Source: Toxotes chatareus (Eukaryota > Chordata > Actinopteri > Toxotidae). From it: a DNA stretch of 64,000 nt. The stretch is taken from contig CM028895.1 in assembly GCA_016801885.1 (NCBI GenBank), positions 12,672,001 to 12,736,000 on the forward strand. Reading direction: 5' to 3'. Of this stretch, positions 24,261 through 55,000 are shown in pieces (within the stretch, counting starts at the first letter, position 1; each line of letters begins with the position of its first letter). Under the pieces are notes generated by a model. That model was not told the origin of the DNA, did no database searches, and saw only the letters and a program-made list of their open reading frames with translations. The position numbers were made by a program, and so were the translations under genes.

Positions 24261-27200
24261 GAAATCTGTATACCTACACAAGCATGTGCGTGCACATGCT
24301 AGATGTAATGCAGAAGACAAAATCATCAACGCATTTCATCTAACGTGGAAGACAAAATTCAGTTATCAGTTCATTATCATCCCATCAAAGGACATAGTTA
24401 ACTGGTGCACACGGAGTGTTTGCTTTGAACTGAACACTACGACCTGTAATGATTAAAACATGCTGATTACAACAGTGACTACAATTGGTGCCAAATCAGC
24501 CAGGACTGAAATCTTTCATTTAAATTTAATATAATTTAATGTACTCATGCAGCTATTGTTAATAAGTAATCTGAGTTTCTGTGTCAGCCTGACTTTTGTG
24601 TGTAAATACACTCGAAAGCAGAATGAAATCAGGTTTAGGTTAAATGACAATCAACTGAAACACCGACTCTTCTGTATCAGCTATACAAAATACACCGATA
24701 AAAAATTTTTGTTTAATTTGATAACCAGAATGAGGTACCATTATGGCATTTATTAAGTCTGTGTATAGAGCATATGTAAACATCCTGAGCAAAATAAAGA
24801 CCCCATGTGGTTTCTCCCTGAGCCACAAGAACAGATTTAAAGGACCATAATGAAGTTTTTGTTTTAGCCCATTAACTACAAATTAAGTATGACTCACTAT
24901 CACTCAATTGATTTTCTACCCTTAGTGCTGCCTTGGCTTCAGTCCATGGAAGTAAAACATTAACATCAACTTGCAGACACTTGAAACTTGTGGAAGACAC
25001 AGATATAATTGGTCAGAGTGAACATATAACTGCCTCGATTTTGACCAAAATTATAGTTTTGCAGCAACACTTCCCTGGTGATGTGTTCAGCTCACAGGAA
25101 GCTCTGACATTCACCGTTTCTGTGGTAGCTGCCAAAATTCGTTCATGATCTGTGGCGTCAACAAACCTCAAGCAAATGCTGTGAATCTGATAGATTCCTC
25201 TATTTACAAAAAATGTTGGTCAGCAGCCAACAGCTTTCATGTCTTGAGTATTTGAGTGTCCTACAAGCACTAAATCCACCAAGACAATGTTTTGAAGCAG
25301 TCCCCTGTGTCTACATCATCAAATTATAATTCTGTAACACTGACAGAATAATTAAAATGCTCTGTGTTCACTGTGATGGATTGCTTATTTGAAGCAAGTT
25401 TCAAAACTGCAAGGTAATTTTCACTGTGTTGCCTGGAAGGTAGGAAAACCATCAAAACCCTGCACCATGCTTTGGAAAATGGTTGGCAGTGATGTAAAGT
25501 ATGTGATTTATTTTAAATTATCCAAAATACATTTAAACTTTGAGTGAAGTCAACTTCAGGAGGTTAAAAGAAATGAGTTTTAACATAAAAGTTGCTTTTT
25601 TTTTGGCGTGTGTATGTGATTTTATGGGATCTGCACTGTCCTTAGAAATGGGAAGATGGTGACATACAAAGAGGAAGCTGAAGATTTATTGATTAATCGC
25701 TTTCACCTCTTGTCATCTGTCAAAGATTGTGTATCTGATAGCCTCGCCTTTGTCCTGCCAGCCTCCAACTGAGATTTATGTTGACTCTGTGTTAATAACC
25801 ACTGTAATTTACACTGCAGAGAAATGTCACCAGCAAATTGCTCTGTGAACATCCTCTGAGTGTGTTTTGTTACTGACCAGGCATGTCTGTGAGTGACTGG
25901 GTGTGAGTGCGTGTGTGAACGAGCAGCAGAAACAAACACAGAGAGCAAGAATAGCTGTGTCGTGTACCAGACATAAAAATGATTATTCTTCATTTTAATT
26001 GAGACCTGGTTTGATTTAAGAGGTCTGATTTTTTTTGTTGTTGTTGTTTTTTTTTTGTACATGCAGCCTTAAAAACAGTTTGAACCACATTATATTTGTT
26101 TGACTTTACACAGACATGAAAGATGGCTCTGAAATAACAACCCTCCCTGCTCAGTCAAGAAAAAGTCACTGTGACTAGAATTTACAGATTGATAAAAGCT
26201 GCTCAAAGATTTGCTCCTTATTAGCAAGATACACACTTGCAAATGTACCCAAACATTTCCACCCACGCAGTGCATGCACACAAACACACACACTCACAAA
26301 GTATCAGTAAATATAAGCTGCTGTCTAACTGCTAACGCTGTAGAAGAAACTTCCAAAGCCACAAATGGGCAAGGGTGCACCCACAAAGAAGTGTTTACCA
26401 GAGTCCAGGCTGCTTCTCACACACACACACACACACACACCAACAGACCCAAATCTCCTCTGAACAGACAAACACGCCCGACTCAGGCTGTGAAATATGT
26501 TCAAGCTTTGTTTTGGCCAGAGAGAGGCTCAGCAGCAAAGAAGATAAAACTCTCAGGACGCACCAGGAGCAGATTTGTCACATCATGATGTTTATCGCAC
26601 TGTCTTTGTCAGTCCCCACCTCTTCATTCTGCCTAATAATCACCATTTCTTCAAATCAATGTCGCTGATTTCTATTGTTCCGAATGTTCACTTTGTCCTC
26701 AGGCAGCTTTCAACCTAAACCTAGCAACAGAGGATCACATGTTTTCCACTCCCTTAATCATCAGTGAGGAAGATGAGGATGCTGTCCCCTCCCTTCATCG
26801 TCACAATACAGATTACCATCTGGCCACACATGCACATGCTGCTGAGCAGGTGGGACTTCAAAGTGAATTTAAAATGGTTCACAGTCACAGAAATTAGTCA
26901 CCAGCTCTTATTTGAGTGAGGCCTGACTAAGTATTTAGAATAAAACATTTGAAATTCTCTTTCATTATCTGCTGAGCAGTGTGTGTGTGTGTGCCCAGAT
27001 GGAAATGTGCAGCGTGATGATTAAGGCCCTGGTCATAGCGTCTGTCCAAAGCTTTCCTTTTGTTCTTTAATCTCTGTCCCTAAGATTCATAATTGGAGAA
27101 CATTTCATTTAAAATCGTTTAATGGGCAATTTTTTTATTTTTTTTTAGCAGCATCAGTGCACTGATAACTGCACCAAAGTTGTTCTGTGTAATGGTTTTA

Positions 27201-29639
27201 AAGTTTTGGAAAACAGCAGCTCCAATCATCTGGAAACAGGCTGCTGGCAATCAGCAATCTGCAGAGCACAAAGTGGTTTAAAGTACAGCTGCAGCTGAAG
27301 TGCATTTGTATGGAAATGGTAGATTTTGGTTTCTGATTTGCATATGCAGTGTTTTTATTTCACAAACAGCAACATGGAATCTGTAATGGTCATGTTTATT
27401 GAATTTTTATGTTTGTAGTGTCCTTTGACAAACATCATTACCTGGGGGCCCCTAGACCTTCACAGAGATGGGAGTCCATGAACAAGTCGAAGGACAGTCA
27501 GACAACACTCCTCAAAGAGCAACGTAAGCAAAATGATCAAAACAACTATAAAGTTTCTTGGCCGTGGCTTCCATGGCTGCTAAGCTTGTAGGTATTTACG
27601 ATCCGTACATGAAGAGTTATGCTTTAGGATCATGGTTTCTTATTCTGTAGTACTTGATTTCAAGAGGCCTAGAAATTTGGAGGTATCCAGTAGTTAACAG
27701 GAAAAAAAATGCAAGGAGATAGAGAAAAACATCATCATTTTGTGTAACTGAAGTATCTGGTGACTCCTTACATTTTTCTTGACTTACCACAAGAGGTCTC
27801 ATCCCACAGGTTGGTTAATTTTTTTATCTGTTTATTTAGGATATTGTCTTTTTAAGGACACTGTCCACGGTGTGCAGTAAAACTCATAAACTAATGTGAC
27901 GTTCCCTCTTTGTCCATCTGCCTCCGTCCTCCACAGTGAGCCTAATTACTGTTCACTAAACGATAATTATGTCAGTAATTGCTTCCTCTTTGGCACCATT
28001 GTACTCCGCACTATATTCTTCAAATACACACATAAGCATGATGAATCCCATCCCAGCCTGATTGCAGCTCTGACTTCAGTCATGGATCAGGTCACATTGT
28101 TTTTAATTTTTTTCAGTTGTGTGTCAGGAAGGAGAACAATCAGCACCCAAACTTCTCCTGTCACTTTTGTCAATCTATCACCCTTCTCCACTTCTCTCCG
28201 CTTCCCTTCTCACTTCTGTCAAAGAAATAAGATTGTCAGACAAGATTCAGAGTGATAGTGTTAGAACATCACACACACACATGAGAGAAAGAGAGAGCGA
28301 ATCTCCCTCTCTCATATATACCTCCAGTCAGAGGCAAGCAAGCTGGGGACATGCTCAGTTTCCCCCAGATGCACCCGGTTACCATGGCAACCCCAGATGA
28401 GGAAATGGAGTGCTCTGTGTTTGTGCATGTGTGTTTAGCTCCGAGCTTCTCATTTAGCAATAATTGAATGTGAAGGAGGAAGACTGGAGGAAAGACTTGA
28501 GTGTGCATACTGTTTGTGACTGTGGTATTGAGTTTACAAGGCTGTGTGTGTGTGTGCGTGTGTGTGTGTGTTTGGCTTTTTGTGTCCTTTTAAAGGAAGA
28601 GAAACAAAAAAGGGCAACATTTCACAGCTGTAACTTGTGTGTGAGTCTTTTTTACCAGAGAACAGTATTACTATAAACATGATGGAAAGATGAATAGAAG
28701 TGATGACTTGCATACATGACTGATTGCTTATTATGCTTGTTATAGAATTGCCAAAATTAACTTATATGTGATGTGAATTTGATGTGGTCATGTCCAGGGG
28801 ATCACCAAAGGCAGTAAATTTCATTCTGAATGTCAGTAGTTTTTTTTTTTTTGTCTAGTAGAAAATGTTTAGTATTATGTTGTGTGTCACATGCCTTTGC
28901 ATCCTGCATGTTGGGCTTGTGACACACTCTACTGCATATCCACCTACTTTATCAGTGTGGTGTGATGAATCCTACCAGTTATCCTTACAAAATATTACCC
29001 ACTGGATTGCAAGCAAACTTATGAGTTTGTGAGAGAACGCTCGACACTCAGCACGTATTTTAGCAGTGAGTGGGAAGCAGTATAATCTCTTGCTGGAGTA
29101 GATAGAGTTCATTGAGTTCACCAATCATTTCCTCAAACTGAAACGCTTGTTTTTGTTTTGTGATCATTCAGGTGGATCATGCGAACATCATGCAAACATC
29201 CTGCTAATGGATAATCATTTATTATATGTATGTGTATGTGTATATGTATATGTATGTGCTGCTTTCCTGAAATGTTCAGTTCTAAAATCAGAGTACTGAT
29301 ACTAAAACATAAACAGTAACTAGGATCAGAGGAATGCAGTTTTAGGAATAAAGCAGAATTAAATTACATGTCCAGAATCAATAGATGATGACACATAGTC
29401 ACAACCCTCATATACTGCTGTACTAAATTTAAACCAGGGTTTCCCACGCAACACAAGCTGAACTGAAACAGAAACACACATATGTAACAACAGCTTTACC
29501 GGACCATGGTGTCCACATCCCACAGACCTGCATGTTGCCAGGCTACATTTAGGGCCAGAGTCTAATGGGTGAGCCGCAGGCCCAACAGCATGTACCCTGA
29601 CCTATATCTCAGGCCTTATACAGAGATCACGTGATGACT

Positions 29640-29688
<49 letters not shown>

Positions 29689-30845
29689 AGAAAGAAGAAT
29701 GGGATTAAACGCCCAGAGAACATAGCATTAGTAGTCATGTGATTAAGTCACGGTTGACCTAGTATACATGAAACTTTAATGAAGAGGAATGATGATATCA
29801 GGCTTCATGTCTGGAAAACTAAAAATCAATATTTCTCAACATGGAGCCACTTCCCTCCAAAGCCAAAAGCGAGGACGACTTAAGAGTTGAATATGCTCCA
29901 TCATCGCAATGAGAATCACCAGAGACGCTCAGGTCTCTAATGTAATGATCATCAGATTGCATAATGTTCATGTAATTCGGTTACAGCTGACCTGGTGAAG
30001 ATGTAATGTGATTGAGCACGGATGAGTAGGATTTATGACTGATCTTAGTCTTATTTTTCTTCTGCGTAAACAGGTTTTGTCGAGATTTAAATACTGTGCT
30101 GAGGGGAATGAGGACGCTCTTCAGCAGAGGACGACAGGCTCAGAGTGACACTTCAGACCGTGTAAGGATCCTTCCAACCTTGGCACTTTGGACTTGATCA
30201 GGAAGGGAGTGGGGAAAGTGTTCGCACTTATCAAATGAGTCACTAGTCCTGGCACCAAGATGCAGTAAACAGATCTTATCTTGCCACGTCAGAAAACACG
30301 AAACAGGCCTTTGACCTGTCACTGACCCCTACATACAGTCTACATCTCAGTGATTGATGGTGTTAAAGCTTGAAGCACAACCTAACATGATGATGATGAT
30401 GATGATGTACACGTGCACTCTGGGGTGTGGTTATAGGCACAGTGGCGCCGCCTGTCACATAACTGGAGGGCAAAACCACGTAAAATGTGTTTAATAGTCT
30501 GTGTTTTAGCCACATTAGTGTTGTGGTTTGAGTGGATTCTTTTAGCGCCATCATAAGGTCAAAATTTCAGTTTGTCATGTTTTGTTGTGTGTGGCAGGTG
30601 CAGTTTCGTATACCCAGCTGTAAAGGAATGGAAGTGAAGGTGCTGGTCAGGGGGACCGCACTCAACCACACCCATCATTGATGCTCAGAGGTGAAACTTT
30701 CAACCAGAGAGGAAAGTAAAAATCTTTTTTTGGCATTTTGATGTTAAATGCCGCTTTAAAGGTCAAATTTTTTTTGCCATGATACAAATGTCATTCTTGC
30801 TGCTACAAAGACGGCTGCTTGAGCAAAAACTTATAATTGAATACC
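24261..30845. other. Gene-free intergenic DNA
   Basis: No exon pairs with recognisable protein content were found on either strand. Contents are short CA tracts (26420-26440, 29643-29678), short TG tracts and AT-rich sequence. In human this interval between AKAP7 and MED23 holds ARG1; no arginase signature such as the GGDHS metal-binding motif was seen in the translated frames. Confidence 0.55.
29643..29678. repeat. (AC)18 microsatellite
   Basis: A pure AC tract of 36 bp followed by a short GCACAC-interrupted extension. Confidence 0.95.
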
Positions 30846-31245
30846 GACTTAGAATAGAATAGAATAGAATAGAATAGAATATACTTTATTGATCCCTTTG
30901 GGAGGTCCCTTGGGGAAATTTGGGTACCAGCAGCAGTACAACACCAGAAAAACACAGTAAGCAGCATTACAAAGTAAAAGAGTAAAAAGTAACTAACTAA
31001 GTTAAGTTAGTTACTAAAGTAACTAACTAAGGTGCTGGTATAAAAATAGAATGTAAATGAAATAAAATATAAAAGTAGAAAAGTAGAATAAACTCTTGAA
31101 TAATTAGTACTAAAATAGAACAAGGGTGATTCAAGTAAAAAATTAAAATATAAAGTATATACAAACATTGCAAACAAACATTGCGCTCTAAGAGGTGAAA
31201 TGAGACTGCAAGCATCATCAGTGCTTCTCTTGTCCAGCTTGCTGG
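30846..31245 (-). repeat. Retroelement 3' tail with (TAGAA)n
   Basis: A (TAGAA)6 pentanucleotide run at 30850-30880 precedes TACTTTATTGATCCC and GGGGAAATTTGGG, wording common at the 3' ends of fish retroelements, here in reverse orientation. The right-hand part includes an 11-bp inverted repeat (30988-30998 and 31005-31015, AGTAACTAACT). It is a short, probably 5'-truncated copy; the parent family is not determined. Confidence 0.55.
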
Positions 31246-32294
31246 ACACCCAAAGGCAGCACTTTAATTATAATTTGATTTACTGACCCAACAAATATAC
31301 CCCCAGGATTTGGAATCAAGTCTTTCTCTCACCATTAGTTTCATTGCCAGTTGTCAAAATGGCAAAAATCCCAGATCCAACACATTGCCAAAATCCAAGC
31401 TCAAAGCTGTGCTTCCCACCAAATTTAAAGGATATCTGTTCAGATGTTTTTGAGATATCCCTCTGGCAGAGAGACAGGGAAAAAAAATTCTAATGGGGCC
31501 TCTAATAGGGTCTCTAATGTCTCTCTTCCTCTCTCTATGCTGTGACTGGGTATGACTGAGAGGAAGTGACTGAAGGCAGCCGCAAAGGCTGGACTCCCCC
31601 TGCTGGTGTCAGGTTAGTATATTATATTTTCTTTTGTGTGGCACAGCACCCTCAGAAACTGGGTTGCCTAGGCCATGACCTGCCTGAGTGTGACTCACCT
31701 AAAGAAAAGGTGTTTTTAGAGTGTGAGAGATGGAGGTTAGCTGGAAATGGCAGAGACAGTGTGGTTTTCACATCCAGCCAAACCACAGGCTGAAGTTATC
31801 AGGGCACCAGAAACAAAACAGCATTTATAAAAAAATAAAAAATAAAAATAATAAAAATAAAAAATGGGTGGGGTAATTCAAGTAGAGACAAGTGAAGAAA
31901 ACTTCCACCGAAAAAACCCCCCAAAACATTATATCGGGCCTGATTTTCTGTAACTTCTTTTTGCATTTGTGCATAAAAGACTCAAACCGCACAGACAAGT
32001 TGTAGAAGGAAGAACAAATAAGAAGCTGAGACCAGAATACCAAAATCTTTTTTTAATGAAGTAGTAATCAATGTACAATATAAAAATGACTGCAGACAGA
32101 AAAATAAAAAAAACTATAATAACTTTTCTCATAACCATCTGTAATGAGAACTAGATATTACTGTACAGTTTGCTGACAGAGATCCTTTACCTCAGCCACC
32201 ATTTCTTTTAGCAACAAGTTGAGTTTTTGGAAATAAAATGGTTTTTATACACAGAATTCATGATCAAGACAGAACCTGCTCTACACAGTTCTTG
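31246..32294. other. Intergenic DNA downstream of med23
   Basis: AT-rich sequence with an A/AT-rich low-complexity stretch around 31828-31866. No gene or RNA was recognised. The right end is the probable downstream edge of the med23 transcript. Confidence 0.5.
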
Positions 32295-32300
32295 TTTATT
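32295..32300 (-). terminator. med23: Candidate polyadenylation signal of med23
   Basis: TTTATT on the plus strand reads AATAAA on the med23 strand, about 155 bases after the stop codon. It is the first canonical signal after the stop, giving a short 3'UTR. Cleavage at this site is inferred only. Confidence 0.4.
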
Positions 32301-32452
32301 AAGGTACAATAAACCTGTATGATTGCTACTTGATGATCCTAATTAAGAAAAGCTGCTGTAAAAATATTTGCAAAAACTCAAAATATTTAACTGTGCTGTG
32401 TGTAAACATCCATGGTCATGATTGTAACTGTTTCTGTGTTTACCTAAGCCGC

Positions 32453-49595
<17,143 letters not shown>

Positions 49596-50498
49596 GTCTG
49601 CATCAAAACTGGGTCAATTTTTTAATCACACCATCACACAAATCAACCCCGTTACTCCTTTCATCGAGCGCAGACAATCCTGTCAACAAGCTAAATGCTA
49701 ACAGCCGCCGGAAAGAGCGCGCCGCGAGACGCGCAACAGCAAAAACAATCCGGAGACACATCAGTGGCAGAAGCTGCACAGTTCCGCTTAGTAGTCATTA
49801 TGTGTAACTCCGACTTCTCTGCACTTACAGTGTATGACAACTATAGTTTTCACAAACATGTATCATATTGCTCAAATGTCTAACCTTCGTGTTAGACTAT
49901 GTGAATTGCAGACAATGGCAGTGGCGGCACATGTTTGTCACCAGAGAGTGTTAATGTAAGCACTTGCTGTCTGTTTCTTTTTTTTGGGGGGGGGGTTGGT
50001 CTTGTCATGTTTTGTGTTTTGCACTTTAGCATAGCCACTGAAATTAATCGTAATTAAGGCGTGGTGCAGAGCTGAGATTTCAATGTAACCATGTTTTTAT
50101 TCAGCAGGATTGTTAAGATAGTTTAATTGCCTGCATCTTGGGCCTGTCCCAGAAAAATATATCACATCTAGATTCTAGATGAAAAATTGGAAATTTACTT
50201 CCTAATGGTCATTTAAAATGTAAAAAAACAAACAAAAAAACAAGAATGTCAGACCAGGTAGTGTATGAAAATTATAGTGAATTAAATGGACTGTTTTAAT
50301 TGGAAGTGTGTCATAGTTTCATATTTTATAGCTTTAGTGAGCCTAGGTGATAGAAAGTACCTAAATTTACGCAGTTCACTTATTATATACTTTTTTTTAA
50401 TGCTACTGCTACTGCATCCATTAATGATTAACAGCAGGCTTAGTTTTTGTAATGTTGTAGATACGTGTTGTTGCTGTTCACATCTTGTCACCGACCAC

Positions 50499-50530
<32 letters not shown>

Positions 50531-50906
50531 CTGCACAGGTGTAATGTGCACAAACAAGTGTGGTCACATTCCTTCCTTATTGACGGAAACCTGTCGCACA
50601 GGGACTGTTTGCTTTACTTAACAGTAAACCATCGAGGTTTTACCGGTCGGTTGGTCACAAATGGGCTCTCCAACCACCCCGACTTAAACCGCACTTCTTT
50701 TTTCTTTTTTACTTCCTCTTTGTGTGTTTGTGTTATTTAACCAAATTTCTTTTAATCGCGTGGAGACACATCGGGCTACGGACAGGTGTGCTGTACTGTT
50801 ACAGGTGACGGACCCCACAGACCCGACGGGCCAGCCGGTGGAGAAGCTGAGAGGCTGCCGCAGGCTGAAAATGTATCCTGTGAAAACATGACCGCTCCAT
50901 ACAGAG
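49596..50906. promoter_or_regulatory. Shared 5' region between med23 and il20ra
   Basis: The two start codons face away from each other across 1311 bases. The med23 side (49596-49760) is the more GC/CpG rich, with CCGGAA (an ETS-type core) at 49705-49710 and GCGCGCCGCGAGACGCGC after it, as in a housekeeping promoter. The il20ra side is AT-rich with a (GA)n tract around 50509-50530. The middle holds no gene. Core promoter positions are inferred. Confidence 0.5.
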
Positions 50907-52021
50907 ATGTGGACAGTGTTCGTTTTTCTGAACCTGGGGCTTCTGCACTGTACAGGTAGGACAGCATTAAACAAACAGCACGAGGATGATTGGTATTCTT
51001 CTCACTTATCTTATTGGGGACGTGAGGCTTATTCCCATTATGACAATATTATAGTATGCATGTATTATAGTTCGGTAGGCTACTTCAAGCTGTTTTGTTT
51101 CCGTTAATGATTGACGAAACCACGTGTGTGTGTGTTGTAAAAATAAAAAAATAATCTATACTATCACTGCAGTGATTAATTATTGAAAATTCTAATTGCA
51201 GGGTAGCCTACACGCTGTTTTGAATATGGCGAAATGTGCTGCAGATTCATAAGAGTGAAATTCAGATGTGATTTGAAATCTAATAGGAAACTCACAGTGG
51301 AGCAGATATGATTTAATATTTATTAAGTTAAAATAACAAGGAATCTCATTTGGTCCAATTCATTTTTAAGAAAATATTTATTCAAATGAAGTAGGCCCTC
51401 ATAATAAAACTGTTTAGTAACAGCAACCTGCACTAGAACCATTCTGCAAATGTTGCACACAAACAAATTCGTTTCTGGTGTCTTCTGAGCTCAAGCAGTC
51501 AGGGCACAATTGTATGTGTTACTATGCACACACTTGTCAAGGCTAAAAAACTGATCTCAGACCAGTCATTTGGTTGTGTACACATTTGTAGCGTGTCAAG
51601 CTCCACTTCATGTTCAGTTTACTACAGTTCTCTTTTTTTATTACCTCTGCCAAGGAAGTTGTGTTTTTATGATTGTTCCTGTGTCTGTTTGTTGGTTTCC
51701 TTATTTGTCAGCAGGATTACGTAAAAAGTACTAAACCAATTGGCATCCAATGAATATGTTTAATGATGAGCCTATCAAAGCACACATTCTTATACATTCA
51801 GTGTGTTGGGGCAGAGTTGGAGAAACAATGGATTACAGCAGTAGTCATCACTTTTTATTTGAGGCATTTACAAGTATTTGTGTGTTACTGTAAATACAGG
51901 AGGAAATTTAAGGATCAGTCAACCAGCCTGCAAAATAGCAGAAAGTTCTCCAAAAGTATTGCATAACCAGCTGCCATTCTAATGACAAACATGAGTTCAT
52001 ACTAAATGTATGTCTCTCTTT

Positions 52022-52052
<31 letters not shown>

Positions 52053-55000
52053 AAACTTCTGATCTATTTCTCCTCAGTCTCCTCCTCTCTTCCCAGCCCC
52101 ATCAACATTGTCTTCTCCTCAGTGAATCTCAGAAATGTACTGCATTGGTCCCCAGGAAATGGTACGCCTGAGGACACAAACTTTACAGTGCAGTATGCCA
52201 TGTAAGTTTAAAAAAAATTACACACACACACACAGCTTCGAAAACACATCGATCTCAATGGGAAAAAAAAATCATGCCAGATATCTCTACTGATATGGAC
52301 TGGGTAATGTGTTAGGAACAAAAGGATACCATATCGTGGATGGAAATGAAAATCATCAACCTACAGAGGGCTGAATTCAAAGACACCCTGAAAATCAAAG
52401 TGGAAAAATGATGCAGCAGGCTGGTCTATTTTGCTGAAATTTCATTGCAGCAACTCAGAATGGTACTCAGCAGTTTGTATGGCCCCCACGTGCTTGTATG
52501 CATGCCTGAAAATGTTGGGGCATGCTCCTAATGAGATGACGGATGGTGTCCTGGGGTATTTCCTCCCAGATCTCGACCAGAGCATCACAGAGCTCCTGGA
52601 CAGTCTGAGGTGCAACCTGCCGGCTGGACCAAAACATAATGTCCCAGAGATGTTCTATTGGATTTAGGTCGGGCGAGTGTGGGGGTCGCGACACCTGCCT
52701 GGCAACATTTTCAGGTTGACAGCTGAGTGCACGTTCCAGTACATGCGATAAAGTCTGGATTTTTATTTCATCAATACGAGGAGGACTCAAATAGACACTG
52801 AGTATTTTATTTGAAAGACGCTTGAAAGTCAACCAAGCGTCTTTTGTTCGGAGTTCAAAATGCTTTTGTTACATACAGAAATAAAATTTTGTGTTCTCTG
52901 TAGCAGTTCATTTTGATTTCATATTTTTTTATACATAGCATACAGGTTAAAAAAAAACACAATATATGCAGTGTTATCCTCATTTTAGATGTCAAAAGGG
53001 TTTTGTGGTTCCGGGTGTTTTCTTTTCTTGTGGGAAACGGTCCAAATGGCCCTTTGAGTATTTAAGGTTGCCAACCCCTGCCCTAGCCAAATGCAAAACT
53101 AGTGAAAAACAGTCAGAGAAGATGAGGAGGGAAAAAAATGTCAGTGGCCTCCACCTGTAAACCCATTCCTGTTTTGGGGGTTGTCTCACTGTTGCCCGTC
53201 TAGTGCACCTGTTGTTAATTTCATTAACACCAAAGCAGCTGAAACTGATTAACAACCCCCTCTGCTACTTATCAGACCAGATCAATATCCCAGAAGTTTA
53301 ACTGACTTGATGCTATACTCTGATTAAAAAGTGTTTCTTTAATTTCTTTGAGCAGTGTATATACACGTATGTATACAGTGTTGCCCATAAAATTAATAAT
53401 TTTGTTTTCAGACACATTCAAAGACAAGCTGAGAAAGGAAAGGACGGTAGAAGCAAAAGACAAACATAGCCTGAACTAACAAGCAGCCTATATAACCCAA
53501 AGTTCCTTGCTTCAGGGAGAATTTAAAAAGCCGGTTTTTATTAGGGATTCAGACCAGTCATCCTTTTTATCTGTGTGAGCCTACTCTGTTTTTCCCAGCT
53601 ACGGGGACAGTGTGGAAGGAAGTAAAGGAAGACGGGTGAACTGGAGGGCGGTGCGACGCTGTACTGACATAGTGCGGAGCTGGTGCGACCTGAGCAATGA
53701 GACGTGGGATCTTGAGCAGGGATATCACGCCAGAGTTCGTGCTGCATTCGGGAGAGCATCTTCCAAATGGGCCCTGACACATAGAAGATTTGACCCAAAG
53801 TTGGACGGTAACTTATTTAATCCTTTTGGTAACTTAGAATTGACATATGAAATTCCAATATTTTAAATCTTCCAAAATGACATATTTTTGTCTCTCTGTA
53901 TAGTTACTTTTGGCCCTCCACTGGTTACTGTGGAAATTGAGGGCGATGATGCCATCATCACTCTCACGGGGCCAATGAGATATCAGCCTGACAACCACAC
54001 CCCAGTGGTTTCCCTGGCAACAGTATACCCCCAGATGACTTACAACCTCTCCATCCACAATGCCCGTCGTGACCAGACAGTGAGTAGAAATATATACAAA
54101 TCCCAGCTTCTCCCACCCTCCTGGCATGTACAGGGCATTGGATCAAGCACCCCTGAAGTTCTTCTGTACCATAGAACACGTAACAGAGTAATCTCTTATT
54201 TGTGTGTTTTGTAGCATCATATTCCAGTGGTCTCCGGTCTGTACAAACATCGGCTGATGGACTATGAAACAGAGTATTGCTTCTCTGCCAAGACAAGGTT
54301 TCTCTCCATGCCTGTCCAATGCCAGTCCTCAGCATGGCACTGCATAACCACACCTCAAGGTAAAACCACACTGCGGGTGTGTGAGACAGAAAGAATATTT
54401 TGCTCCTTGTTTGACAGGTAGAAAGGAATGTGACTAAGCATGATAACGAAGCAAAAGAGAGCTTAATTTTTGTGACTGAGCTTCTCTTCATGAATCTGTA
54501 CACACATATGTATTTATGTGACATGTTCCTGATTCCCGTCTCCTTCCAGACCCTATGACTGGTCACCTGAAGAGGGTGGTTTGGGGCATTGTTGTTCCAT
54601 CTTTGTGCATATGTGCACTTATGGTGATTGGCTACTTTCTCCGTAACTACCTTATGGGCAATGGACAGAAGAGCCCTGATACACTGGTAATGTAAACACA
54701 CAAATGCACTAATACACACCCTAGCACCCTAAACAAATTTTTTGCCTACGTTTTGTCCTTAAGGTAATGAAAACTTGTCAGTGTGGATTATTAACCTTTT
54801 CATACTTATTGTTCCATTTTCTAAATGAACACCCTGTCAAAAAAATGAATTCAGGTACAATGCAGAGTACACAAGTAAAACTTTGAAAATATGGTGTCTC
54901 CAGGCTGGGGGTGTGTTAAAAGGTTTAAAAGTGCATGAGGATCAATTTACTTGTCATAGAGAAGCTTGTGAAAATGTCTTTTGTGCCCCTGGAGGGGCAG

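Noticed and set aside
52467..52832. Transposase-like frame considered as a functional gene
   Set aside because: Only the C-terminal part of a Tc1-type transposase is present and the catalytic region is absent, so it is a remnant within a mobile element, not a gene.
53964..54719. 251-codon open frame on the minus strand
   Set aside because: It is antisense to il20ra exons 4-6 and their introns, resembles no family and is open only because of the sense-strand coding bias. It is the longest frame of its kind but a shadow.
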